This document shows, one piece after another, positions 52,092 to 60,821 of a stretch of 64,000 bases of DNA. Where the stretch lies: NCBI RefSeq assembly GCF_014212135.1, contig NZ_JACJVQ010000007.1, forward strand, positions 310,001 to 374,000, in the 5' to 3' direction. The stretch is from Cohnella thailandensis. GTDB taxonomy: Bacteria > Bacillota > Bacilli > Paenibacillales > Paenibacillaceae. The translations under genes and the position numbers were made by a program. Position 1 is the stretch's first letter; each line of letters starts with the position of its first letter. The notes under the pieces were generated by a model. That model ran no database searches and was not told the origin of the DNA. It saw only the letters and a list, made by a program, of their open reading frames with translations.

Positions 52092-54068
52092 TTGTCTAAA
52101 TGGAAGGGTTTCTACAAGAACTTCAAAGTTAAGCTGATCGTAGCTTTCGCCGTCATCCTGATCATTCCTTCGGCCGCGGTCGGCCTTCTTGCCGTCGACA
52201 GCGCTAAGAACGAGCTTAGGGAACAGATGATCATCGGAGCCTCCTCCAGCGTGGAGCTGCTCGATTCGGTCATCGACAATATGATCGAACCCAAGCTGAA
52301 CGATATCGGATATTATTCGGAGATCCTAAACTCATCCTTTTATCGTCAAGGGGCGTCTCCGGAGTTGAATGGACTTTTCGATTTATACATGAGGCTTCAT
52401 CCGGAGGCGAGCAGCATCCTCGTCGGAACCGACGCCGGGTTGTTTATCCGTCAGCCCGCTCAAGAGATGGCCGCCGACTACGATCCGAGGACCAGAGACT
52501 GGTACCTCGGCGCGATGAAGAACCCGGATGCGCCGTTTATCACCGCCCCGTACGTGTCGGCCGCTTCCGGCGAGGTCACCATCACGATCTCGAAGGCTAC
52601 GTCGGACGGAACGGGCGTCGTCGGGATCAGCTTGAATCTCAACGAGCTCAAAAAGCAGGCGGATAACGTGAAAGTCGGCAGCGAAGGGTACGTCATCCTG
52701 CTCGACGGATCTCGCAAATACATCTCCCACCCGACCGAAGCTGCCGGAGCGGACGCGGTCGAACCGTTCTGGGACCGCGTCTACGAGTCCGATGCCGCTA
52801 GCTTCGATTACGAGTTGGACGGCCGTGCGAAGCATATGGCTTTCGCGACGAACGCGCTGACGGGCTGGAAAATCGCCGGTACGATTTTCGCATCGGAAAT
52901 CGACGATTCGCTGCGGCCGATTCTGATCAACACGGCCATTACGATAGCGGTATGCGTCGTCGCGGGAGCGATTCTGGTCTTCCTCGTCATGCTGTCCATC
53001 GTCCGTCCGATTCGCCGGCTTAAGAACAACGCGATCCGAATCAGCGAGGGGGATTTGCGGGAGAACATTCGTATCGATTCCACGGACGAGATCGGGGAGC
53101 TCGGGAACGCGTTCAATGTCATGCAGGACAACCTGCGCACGCTGATCAAGAACGTCGATGCGGGAGCCGAGCAAGTCGCCGCCTCCTCGGAGGAGCTGAC
53201 GGCCAGCGCCAAGCAGACGAGCGAGGCGAGCGAGCAGGTCTCGATCGCCGTGCAAGAGATCGCCGGCGGCGCGGAGAAGCAGACCGGAGCCATCGAAGCC
53301 AACGTCGGCTCCTTGGAAGAAATCGCGATCGGAGTCGGCAGGATCGCCGAGAGATCCGCGGCCGTCGCGGAGCTGTCCGAGCAATCGGCCGCTCAAGCCG
53401 ATGAAGGCGGAGATGCCGTTCGATTATCCGTCTCCCAGATGCGTTCGATCGCGGATTCGGTCGAAGAATCGAACCGCATCATCCGCGAGCTGCACGAGAG
53501 AACGCTGGAGATCGAAGAGATCTCCGGCGCGATCCGGGATATCGCCAACCAGACGAATCTGCTCGCGCTGAACGCGTCCATCGAGGCCGCCCGAGCGGGC
53601 GAGCACGGCAAAGGCTTCGCCGTCGTCGCGGGCGAGGTGCGCAAGCTCGCGGAGCAATCCGACGCCTCCGCCCAGCGGATATTCGGCTTGATATCGGAGA
53701 TCCGCCAAGGAACGGACAGCTCCGTGTCGACGATGGCGAGAGTTTCCGGCGAGGTGGAGAGCGGCCTGCGCCTCTCGGAGGATACGATCCGCAAGTTCGA
53801 GCGGATCATCTCCGACATGAAGGATACCGCTCCCCAGATCGAGGACATCTCAAGCGTCGCGGAGCAGATCGCCGCGGGCATCCGGGAAGTATCCGCAAGC
53901 GCCAAAGAGCTCGCCGTCATCGCGACGGGCAACGCGGCAACCTCTCAGCAGGTCGCGGCTTCCTCCGAGGAGCAGCTGGCGTCCATGGAGGAAATCTCCT
54001 CCTCCGCCGAGTCCCTGTCCAAGATGTCCGAAGAGCTGCGGGCTCTGATCAACCGATTCCAATACTAA
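52092..54068 (+). CDS. Methyl-accepting chemotaxis protein
   Basis: Membrane chemoreceptor of 658 residues. The TTG start ([15 protein letters not shown]) follows TAGGAGCG; upstream in-frame sequence has no ribosome site. Membrane helices occupy about 13-33 and 278-300. Between them is a dCache-type ligand domain ([32 protein letters not shown]). A HAMP domain ([20 protein letters not shown]) is followed by a long helical signalling bundle with the conserved hairpin tip [20 protein letters not shown] in the middle. It feeds CheA/CheW. Cache receptors commonly sense amino or organic acids; this ligand is unknown. It is a single-gene unit with its own terminator. Confidence 0.93.
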   Translation: MSKWKGFYKNFKVKLIVAFAVILIIPSAAVGLLAVDSAKNELREQMIIGASSSVELLDSVIDNMIEPKLNDIGYYSEILNSSFYRQGASPELNGLFDLYMRLHPEASSILVGTDAGLFIRQPAQEMAADYDPRTRDWYLGAMKNPDAPFITAPYVSAASGEVTITISKATSDGTGVVGISLNLNELKKQADNVKVGSEGYVILLDGSRKYISHPTEAAGADAVEPFWDRVYESDAASFDYELDGRAKHMAFATNALTGWKIAGTIFASEIDDSLRPILINTAITIAVCVVAGAILVFLVMLSIVRPIRRLKNNAIRISEGDLRENIRIDSTDEIGELGNAFNVMQDNLRTLIKNVDAGAEQVAASSEELTASAKQTSEASEQVSIAVQEIAGGAEKQTGAIEANVGSLEEIAIGVGRIAERSAAVAELSEQSAAQADEGGDAVRLSVSQMRSIADSVEESNRIIRELHERTLEIEEISGAIRDIANQTNLLALNASIEAARAGEHGKGFAVVAGEVRKLAEQSDASAQRIFGLISEIRQGTDSSVSTMARVSGEVESGLRLSEDTIRKFERIISDMKDTAPQIEDISSVAEQIAAGIREVSASAKELAVIATGNAATSQQVAASSEEQLASMEEISSSAESLSKMSEELRALINRFQY

Positions 54069-54078
54069 ACGCCCGAAG

Positions 54079-54118
54079 AGCCCTTCTCCCTCCATGACGG
54101 ATGGGAGAAGGGCTTTTT
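54079..54118 (+). terminator. Terminator after the chemoreceptor gene
   Basis: A perfect 12-bp stem (AGCCCTTCTCCC / GGGAGAAGGGCT) with a 12-base loop and TTTTT directly after. It lies 10 bases past the stop codon and before the convergent hydrolase gene, and may also work weakly on the minus strand. Confidence 0.85.
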
Positions 54119-54139
54119 ACGATGGCCAATGCCGGCCCT

Positions 54140-55696
54140 TCAAGCGAAATACTTTCGAATAAAGTAAGCCGGGGTGCAGCTCCAGGCGTGACAGTAGCTG
54201 TTGATCAGGTTGCTGCCGTACGGCGAGTTGTTCTTGTCGGAAGGGTTGTATACTTCCCAGAACGTGTCCGCGCCGTCGCGGGCCATCTCTCCCCAATAGG
54301 CGCGCATCTGCTCCAACGCTTTCTCCGCGCGGCCCGATTCGAGCAGCGCTTCGATCAGATGGTGGAACATGTACGGCGTCATCGGCCGCACCTCCGGATT
54401 CTCCTCGAACAGCCGATCGAGCAGCGCCGCGTTCTCTTCGCGCGGAAGAACTCCCGCCAGCACCATCCAGATCTGCGACGCCCAAGAAGCTTGCCGAACG
54501 TCGCCGCTCTCGAAGAAGCCGGTCTCCGGATTCCGTAGATGCTTGAGCGCCGCCGCCGTTACCCGCTCGATCTCGCCCTTCAGCCTCTCCGCTTCCGCTT
54601 CGTCTCCGAGCCGCTGCGCGATCACGACCGCCCGCTTCATGCCATAGATGAGCACGGCTTGAGCGGATGCTTGCTTGTTCAGGTCGTCGTGCCAATCCGT
54701 GAAGCAGTACCAAGACGGGTCGTCCTTGACGATTCCTCTCTCGTCCAACCTCTCCAGGGCTAGTCGAACCTGCTCCGACGCGACAGGCCATAGCTCGACC
54801 AGAGTCTCGCGGTCCTGCGAAGCCTCATAATAATCGTGCAGCGTTGCGATAAAGAACAAAGAATAGTCGTACAAGTAAATGTCGTCCGCCGAAGGCTCCG
54901 GCTTCTCGTACACGCAGGCGCACACTTGGCCGCCCGGCAGCCGCAAGCCCGCGAACAGATACAGGCATCTCTTCACCAGCTCCATGTTGCGGAACGTCTC
55001 GTAGTTGACGAGCGCCTGAAGCCGCAGGTCGCCGATCCAGAGACGGCGGTCCCGCTTCGGGCCGTCCTCGAACACCGTCTGCATGCAATCCTGGAGCGTG
55101 CGGACCGCGATGCGGTCGATCTCGCGCAGGTCTTCCGGCACGCTGTCCGGCAAACCCTTCACCGCCGCCAAATCCGCCGAGCTAACCGAAGTCGCGTACA
55201 GTTCGTCGAACGCGACCTTGAACTTGCGAGCCGGGGTCAGCACTTCGACCTTCAGATAGCGGAAGCTATAGCGGCGAGGCAGCGTGTACGTTCCCGGCAC
55301 CAGATCCAGATTCACGATCTCGTCCTGCAGCCAGGAACGGTCGAGCCAGCCGTCGTACGTATCGAAATCCTCCCCGATCTCGACGGGCATCTCGCCGAAG
55401 ATCAGCTTCAGTCGAACCGGAGAGTCTGCCCGCGCCTCCTCCGACCGGATCTTGAACGTCAAATACCCGACCTGATGATCGCCGAAGTCGACGACGAAGC
55501 TCTCTCCCTTGGACAATGCCCGCCGGCGCAAAGCTTCGATCGATCCCGTCTCTCGAACCTTCCACCCATGCAGCGAAGTCGAATCGGCCTCCACCTCAAT
55601 GGTGCGAACCGGCTCCACGCGGCGCTCATGCAGCGTCGGCGTCAGGCGCTCCGCCTTTTCCACGAACGACTTGTCTACGTATGATGATTGAATCAT
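54140..55696 (-). CDS. Alpha-L-rhamnosidase-like six-hairpin glycosidase (GH78 type)
   Basis: Cytoplasmic enzyme of 518 residues; no signal peptide. An N-terminal beta-sandwich (about 1-170) with VVDFGDHQVGYLTFKI precedes an (alpha/alpha)6 barrel. The key segment FEDGPKRDRRLWIGDLRLQAL resembles the GH78 catalytic loop, normally containing the general-acid Asp or Glu; here EDG, RDR and GDLR provide candidates. WHDDLNKQASAQ and NPETGFFESGDVRQASWASQ continue the barrel. It is shorter than typical GH78 enzymes (about 900), so it may be a compact relative with another specificity. Start follows GGGAGGG. It is the last gene of the sugar transporter operon, 16 bases after the second permease, so its substrate is probably the imported oligosaccharide. 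Confidence 0.75.
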   Translation of the reverse strand: MIQSSYVDKSFVEKAERLTPTLHERRVEPVRTIEVEADSTSLHGWKVRETGSIEALRRRALSKGESFVVDFGDHQVGYLTFKIRSEEARADSPVRLKLIFGEMPVEIGEDFDTYDGWLDRSWLQDEIVNLDLVPGTYTLPRRYSFRYLKVEVLTPARKFKVAFDELYATSVSSADLAAVKGLPDSVPEDLREIDRIAVRTLQDCMQTVFEDGPKRDRRLWIGDLRLQALVNYETFRNMELVKRCLYLFAGLRLPGGQVCACVYEKPEPSADDIYLYDYSLFFIATLHDYYEASQDRETLVELWPVASEQVRLALERLDERGIVKDDPSWYCFTDWHDDLNKQASAQAVLIYGMKRAVVIAQRLGDEAEAERLKGEIERVTAAALKHLRNPETGFFESGDVRQASWASQIWMVLAGVLPREENAALLDRLFEENPEVRPMTPYMFHHLIEALLESGRAEKALEQMRAYWGEMARDGADTFWEVYNPSDKNNSPYGSNLINSYCHAWSCTPAYFIRKYFA

Positions 55697-55712
55697 GTCG
55701 CCCTTCCCTCCC

Positions 55713-56552
55713 TTATCCCTTGACCGAACCGACCGTCAGGCCGCCGATAAAGTATTTCTGAAGGAACAGGAACGCGAACAGCAGCGGAAGCACGCACAGG
55801 ATACAAGCCGCGAACAGGACGTTCCACTGCGCCGGGTTCTGCTGGTCCCCGAGGAAGCCGAGCATCGCGACCGGAATCGGCGATTCCAGCGCCTTCGTGA
55901 TGAACACCATGTTAAAGAAGTAATCGTTCCAGATCCAGACGCCCTGCGTGATGACGACGGACACTGTTACCGGCAGGATAAGCGGGAACACGATAATCCA
56001 GAACCTGCGGAACAAGCCCGCTCCGTCCAGATGCGCCGCCTCCTCCATCTCCTCCGGAACGCTGCTGCGGATGAAGCCCGTATAGAGGAAAGTCGAGAAC
56101 GGTAGGCTGCACGTAATGAACATCAGGATCGGCGTATATTGGTTCATTGGGATGCCAAGATCCTTGATCATCTGAATGATCGGGATCAGCACCATCTGGC
56201 CCGGCACGACGAGTCCCGACAGAAAGAACAGGTACAGGAACTTGCTCGTCTTGCTGCGGATACGCGCCATCGGGTAGGCGGCCATCGCCGCCAGAAGGAC
56301 GACGAAGATAACGGAAACCCCCGTCAGAATAACGCTATTCAGCAGCGCGGTCGGAAAATGCATGCGATTAAAGGCGGAACGGAAGCTCTCGAAAGTGAAC
56401 TCGTTGAACCAATTAAGCGGATTGGTCATGTTGCTCGGAGACCGCAGGGAGCTCGATACGACGATGAGCAGCGGCGCCAGGTTGACGAACGCGATCAGGA
56501 TAATGAGAAGATGGGTAAAAGCGCTGCGCGCGCGGCTTGCGGTGCCGGTCAT
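55713..56552 (-). CDS. Carbohydrate ABC permease, MalG/LplC type
   Basis: Inner-membrane subunit of 279 residues with about six helices. It starts MTGTASRARSAFTHLLIILI, and the EAA loop is EEMEEAAHLDGAGLFRRFWI, typical of the MalG group. The ATG overlaps the stop of the MalF-type gene by four bases (ATGA). It imports an oligosaccharide with the binding protein encoded two genes upstream. No ATPase gene lies in this operon; such systems usually share a genome-wide MsmX-type ATPase. The substrate is unknown, but the adjacent rhamnosidase-like enzyme hints at plant or bacterial rhamnose-containing glycans. Confidence 0.92.
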   Translation of the reverse strand: MTGTASRARSAFTHLLIILIAFVNLAPLLIVVSSSLRSPSNMTNPLNWFNEFTFESFRSAFNRMHFPTALLNSVILTGVSVIFVVLLAAMAAYPMARIRSKTSKFLYLFFLSGLVVPGQMVLIPIIQMIKDLGIPMNQYTPILMFITCSLPFSTFLYTGFIRSSVPEEMEEAAHLDGAGLFRRFWIIVFPLILPVTVSVVITQGVWIWNDYFFNMVFITKALESPIPVAMLGFLGDQQNPAQWNVLFAACILCVLPLLFAFLFLQKYFIGGLTVGSVKG

Positions 56553-57430
56553 GCGGATACCTCCTTGCGATTCAGAGTAAGGACGAACGCGGCCGTAATG
56601 ACGATAATGATGGCGAAGGAGATAATGCCGAGAGCAGAGGCTTTGCCGAAGAGCTGCTCGGTGAACGCCATTTTGTAGATCGCGAAGATAAGCGTGTTCG
56701 TCGACGTGCCCGGTCCGCCGTTCGTCATGATGTACGAGTAGTCGAACGCCTTCAGGCCGTTGATGACGCTAAGCGTGACGTTGATCGTGACGGAAGTGGC
56801 GAGCAGCGGAATTTTGATGTAGCGCACGAGGTTCCAGCGGCCCGCTCCGTCGATTTTACCCGCCTCGATCAGATCATGGGGAACCGTCTGCAGGCCCGCC
56901 AGGAAGATGATCGTGCTCGTTCCGATGTTTTTCCAGATGTCGACCGCAATGATGGAGTACAGCGACTTGTCGTAGCTGCCCAGGAAATTCGTGTCGATGC
57001 CGGTGATGCCAAGCTTATTCAAGAGAGAGGCGATCAGTCCTTCGTCGGGCATGTAGATGTAGCTCCAGATGAACCCGACCACGATGGCGCTGAACAAAGT
57101 AGGGATGTAGAACGCCGACCGGTACAGACCTTTCGCTCGAATATTCGCGTTGAGGAGAAAAGCGAGAGCAAGGGCAATAATATTGCCGAGAATAACGCTG
57201 ATGAATGTGTAGAGCAGCGTGTTCTTGATCGAAACGCCCAGAATCTCTTCGTGAGCGAGCGTCTTGAAATTGTCGAAGCCGATGTAGTTGAACGATTGAA
57301 CATAACCGTTGTAGTCCGTAACGCTGTATTGGAACAGCTTAAGAATCGGAATAATCCAGAACAGCAGGTAAAAAATAAGCGCGGGAAGCACGAAGAAATA
57401 CATCGTTTTTTTCATGACGGCGCGATTCAT
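56549..57430 (-). CDS. Carbohydrate ABC permease, MalF/UgpA type
   Basis: Inner-membrane subunit of 293 residues (MNRAVMKKTMYFFVLPALI) with six helices. Its EAA loop is PHDLIEAGKIDGAGRWNLVR. AGGAGG lies upstream of the ATG. It is separated from the binding-protein gene by about 106 bases with a stem-loop, and overlaps the MalG-type gene by four bases. Typical length for the family. Confidence 0.92.
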   Translation of the reverse strand: MNRAVMKKTMYFFVLPALIFYLLFWIIPILKLFQYSVTDYNGYVQSFNYIGFDNFKTLAHEEILGVSIKNTLLYTFISVILGNIIALALAFLLNANIRAKGLYRSAFYIPTLFSAIVVGFIWSYIYMPDEGLIASLLNKLGITGIDTNFLGSYDKSLYSIIAVDIWKNIGTSTIIFLAGLQTVPHDLIEAGKIDGAGRWNLVRYIKIPLLATSVTINVTLSVINGLKAFDYSYIMTNGGPGTSTNTLIFAIYKMAFTEQLFGKASALGIISFAIIIVITAAFVLTLNRKEVSA

Positions 57431-57477
57431 GATGTTTCCTCCTATCTAATCTATCCAATCTATCCTATCGGGGAATG

Positions 57478-57506
57478 AATCAAGGGAGGACGGCCCTCCC
57501 TTGATT
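57478..57506 (-). promoter_or_regulatory. Intercistronic stem-loop after the sugar-binding protein gene
   Basis: A perfect 12-bp inverted repeat (AATCAAGGGAGG / CCTCCCTTGATT) with a 5-base loop and no T tract. Its place between binding-protein and permease genes is the same as in the importer at the left end of the window. It likely stabilises the upstream mRNA or lowers read-through. Confidence 0.65.
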
Positions 57507-57536
57507 CTCCCTTCTCTATTTAGCTTGGCTTATGGC

Positions 57537-58916
57537 TTATTTGTTGAGCTCGTCGTACTTGGCCTGCATCGCCTTGGCCACGTCCTCTGCCGTCGTCTTC
57601 TTGCCGCCGATGATCTCGGAGAACTTCGTCTGCATGACGTCGCTCACGCCCGCCGGCCACATTTGGTTGGAGAAGTAGTACGCATGGCCGGTCGATTGGA
57701 TATCGGCCAGAACGTCGTTGAACATGTCGTTGTTCGGCTTCAGGCCGGTGTAGACCGGGATGGACGTGTTGGAGGCTGCCCAAGCTTGGAACAGCGGGGA
57801 CTGTCCGTCGAACATGTACTCGAACACTTGCTTGGCGACGTCCAGGTTCTTGGACTTCGCGTTGATCGCGTAGCCCGCGGCCGTGGAAGCGGAAGCGTAG
57901 ACCGGCTGTCCGGCGTCGTTGCCCGGCAAGGAGAAGAATCCGCGCTCGAAGTCGGCTGCGCCCTTAGCCGTGACTCCCGGGAGATCCCAGGTGCCCGTGA
58001 AGATCATCGCGGCCTTGCCGTCGACGAACTGCTGCATCGCTTGCGCGCTGGCCATGCCGAGGGAGTTCTTGGAGACGTAGCCCTTGTCATAGAGCTCCTT
58101 GTATTGGTTGATCGTCTTGATCCATCCGGCATCGGAGAAGTGGGTTTCGCCCGTCTGCAGCTTCGTGTCGAACTCCGGATCGGACGGGTATACCGAGTTG
58201 GCCGCCAGCTGGTACATGCCGAACTGAATGACCCACGGATCCTTGTCGCCCATCGTGATCGGCGTGATACCCGCCGCCTTCAGCTTGTCAGCGGCCGCCA
58301 GGAAGCTTGGCCAATCCTTCGGAATCTCGGTGATGCCCGCTTCGGCGAACAGATCCTTGTTGTAGTAAGCGCCGAGAATGTCCATGCCCTTGGATACCGC
58401 ATATGTCTTGCCTTCGTAGCTCATGTCGTTCTTGGCCGATTGGCTGAAGTTGTCCCAGAAGCTCAGGTCGGACAGGTCCGCCGCATAACCGGCCTTGGCG
58501 ACTTCGATGGCGCCCATGTTCGCCAGCTTAGGGAACACCAGGAAGTAGTCCGGACCTTCGCCGGAAGCGAGCTTCGCCTTGACCGCCGTATAGTACTGGT
58601 CGTCCGGCAGCTTCTGCACTTCGAGCGACACGTTCGGGAACTTCTCCTTCACGAGCTTCGGCAGCGTGTCCAGCTCGAAGTCTTCGCCGCTCGCCGCCTT
58701 CGAGCCGGACACCAGCATTGTCAGCGTAACCGGCTTGGACGTGTCGGTGCTCGCGCTGGCGCTGGCGCTTGCCGATGCCGATGCGCTCGGCGACGCCGCC
58801 GGGCTGCCCGAAGCGCCTTCGCCCGAGTTATTGTTGTTGCTTCCGCAGGCGCTTAAAGACGCGACCGCCAGGGATGCCAAGGTGATACCGGCGACTTTCT
58901 TCTTCCAGCTATTCAT
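57537..58916 (-). CDS. Sugar ABC transporter substrate-binding lipoprotein
   Basis: Exported receptor of 459 residues. The ATG (MNSWKKKVAGITLASL) follows AGGGGG at about 7 bases; the longer in-frame extension upstream is rejected. Lipobox LSAC gives Cys24. A low-complexity Ser/Ala linker (SASASAS) follows, then a type-1 extracellular sugar-binding fold: PVTLTMLVSGSKAASGEDFE, LASGEGPDYFLVFPKLANMG, and a mid-protein FTGTWDLPGVTAKG. Likely ligand is an oligosaccharide. It is the first gene of the transporter operon and lies after the YesM/YesN genes with about 280 bases between, which hold its probable promoter region but no clear hexamers. Confidence 0.92.
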   Translation of the reverse strand: MNSWKKKVAGITLASLAVASLSACGSNNNNSGEGASGSPAASPSASASASASASASTDTSKPVTLTMLVSGSKAASGEDFELDTLPKLVKEKFPNVSLEVQKLPDDQYYTAVKAKLASGEGPDYFLVFPKLANMGAIEVAKAGYAADLSDLSFWDNFSQSAKNDMSYEGKTYAVSKGMDILGAYYNKDLFAEAGITEIPKDWPSFLAAADKLKAAGITPITMGDKDPWVIQFGMYQLAANSVYPSDPEFDTKLQTGETHFSDAGWIKTINQYKELYDKGYVSKNSLGMASAQAMQQFVDGKAAMIFTGTWDLPGVTAKGAADFERGFFSLPGNDAGQPVYASASTAAGYAINAKSKNLDVAKQVFEYMFDGQSPLFQAWAASNTSIPVYTGLKPNNDMFNDVLADIQSTGHAYYFSNQMWPAGVSDVMQTKFSEIIGGKKTTAEDVAKAMQAKYDELNK

Positions 58917-59198
58917 TGCAAATCCCCCTATGTGTGATGTTCGATTGCTCTTAACAACTCTAATTGTAAGGGGTTGCAACACTCTCCATAAAGCGCATGC
59001 TTTTTTGGCTCAGTACCGGATTTTTTGGATGGGGGACAACTTGCCGGATACCGGATTCTCGCCGATTGGTTCGATGATTCTCTTCAACAAACATCCGCAC
59101 ATTCATTCACCATATAACCATCGCATGCCGAAAGACCCCAAAACAGGAGTTAAGGGGTTTTTGAGTCCTCTATTAATTGAGTATCCTTGGCAGTTCGC

Positions 59199-60821
59199 TT
59201 ATGCCCTCGCGTTCTCGCGATACTCCTGCGGCGTCACTCCCGTGGCTTTCTTGAAGAAACGCGTAAACGACTGGGACGCCTCATAGCCGACGCGAAGTCC
59301 TATCTCCTGTACCTTCCACTCGCCGTTCTTCAGCAGTTCCTTGGCCCGTTCGATCCGCATCGTCTCGATATAATCGGACAAATTCGTTCCGCATTCCTGT
59401 TTGAAGAGCCGCGACAGATAAGACGGATTGAAATGGATAAAGCCGGCCAGGCGAACCAGCGACAGATCCTCAGCCAGATGCTCCTCGATATATTCGCAGA
59501 CTTTGCGGATAGCTCCTGCCGCGCGGTTGCGTTCTCCCGATCTCCTCAGCTCAAAGAGGGATTCGGCCGCCTCCCGGAGGTACGCGAACGCTGCCTCCCA
59601 TGTCGGGTGCTCGTCCCGGCGCATGAGAGCCGAAGCTCCGCTCACCTGATCTTCGAGCTCCAACCGATTGATGTACGCGAGCAGGACAAGCGCGATTGTG
59701 TAATAGCTCTCCTGCAGGAACGTTGCGCTATGCTCCCGGTCCGACTCGGTCAGTTCGTCGAACAGCTGAAGAAAGTCATCGCGCCTTCCGGCATCCAGAT
59801 GCGCCGCCAGTGCATCCGACCGTTCCCGGGGCGAACGCACTCTTGCGCTCCCATGAGATTCCACCGCTTCCAAGACGACCGTCTGTACCAGATGATCGCC
59901 GTCTCCCGCCCGCAGCTGGCGATGCTGCCTGATTTTGTCATAGGTGGAGGACAGCTTCGGCCATTCGCAGGGCCGATCTCCGAGCGTGATGGAGACAGAA
60001 AGCTTCAAGCTCTCGATGCAAGCTTCCTGGATCAGCTCGAATTGGCCCTCCAGATATGGAAGCATCCGCGAGGCTTTATCCGGCTCGTCCTCTTCCTCCC
60101 GATCGTTCCGCGGCTGGATCAGCCAGACCGGTTCGCCGAAGCGATCAAGCATGCCTAGGCTGATCATGGGTTCCGCCCAGAAACCCTCGGCCAGCAGCGT
60201 TACGGCCAAGGCCGATTCTTGCTTGCTGGCATAGGACAGCACGGAAGCGCCGTTAGACATGTCCCCCAACGCGACGTATACCGGCCGGGAAGCATCTAGA
60301 GGCAGCTTCAGCTTGCGGAAGTCCTCTTCCAGGTTAGGCGCCGGCTTCGCGCCGTGCAGGAGGTGGCAGAAGTATTCGCCGCGCGCCAGCACCTCCAGCG
60401 TGTTCATTTTCTCCTGCGCGCGCTGGATCAGATCGTTTACGCGCAGACTGTCGTCCAGTTCCGCCACGGCCTGACGGACCGCCTGGATCACCTTCGGATA
60501 CCCTTCGCTTTTGAGCAGATAATTCACTCCGGGCGTCTGAATGGCTTGATAGACGGAATCGAAGTCGCTATAGCCCGTGAGGAAGATCACGCGGCAATGC
60601 GGCCAATTCCGTTGAATGATGGATAACAGTTGCAGCCCGTCGATTCCCGGCATCCGAATGTCGCTTAGCACGATGTCTACCCGGGTACGGTGGAGCCAGC
60701 CCAACGCCTCCCGGCCGGAATATGCTTTGTAGAGATCCAAATCCATCCCGCACCCGGACAACGCCTCATACAAGCCGTCCGTTATCATGTCTTCATCGTC
60801 CACGATCAGCAGTCGGTACAC
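59199..60821 (-). CDS. AraC-type response regulator, YesN family
   Basis: Regulator of about 540 residues. I prefer the GTG start (VYRLLIVDDED) because AAGGAG lies 7 bases upstream; an ATG 18 bases earlier is the alternative. The receiver has DDED near the start, phospho-site Asp54 in VLSDIRMPG, and a Lys in YLLKSEG. A long unassigned middle region precedes a C-terminal AraC domain (LVRLAGFIHFNPSYLSRLFK, KVQEIGLRVGYEASQSFTRF). It overlaps the kinase gene. It probably activates the sugar transporter operon just downstream, as other YesN regulators do. Confidence 0.92.
   Translation of the reverse strand: MYRLLIVDDEDMITDGLYEALSGCGMDLDLYKAYSGREALGWLHRTRVDIVLSDIRMPGIDGLQLLSIIQRNWPHCRVIFLTGYSDFDSVYQAIQTPGVNYLLKSEGYPKVIQAVRQAVAELDDSLRVNDLIQRAQEKMNTLEVLARGEYFCHLLHGAKPAPNLEEDFRKLKLPLDASRPVYVALGDMSNGASVLSYASKQESALAVTLLAEGFWAEPMISLGMLDRFGEPVWLIQPRNDREEEDEPDKASRMLPYLEGQFELIQEACIESLKLSVSITLGDRPCEWPKLSSTYDKIRQHRQLRAGDGDHLVQTVVLEAVESHGSARVRSPRERSDALAAHLDAGRRDDFLQLFDELTESDREHSATFLQESYYTIALVLLAYINRLELEDQVSGASALMRRDEHPTWEAAFAYLREAAESLFELRRSGERNRAAGAIRKVCEYIEEHLAEDLSLVRLAGFIHFNPSYLSRLFKQECGTNLSDYIETMRIERAKELLKNGEWKVQEIGLRVGYEASQSFTRFFKKATGVTPQEYRENARA

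Noticed and set aside
58917-59198. Possible weak terminator (ACCCC/GGGGT stem) after the YesN gene
   Set aside because: The stem is short with a large loop and no uninterrupted T run; not strong enough to list.
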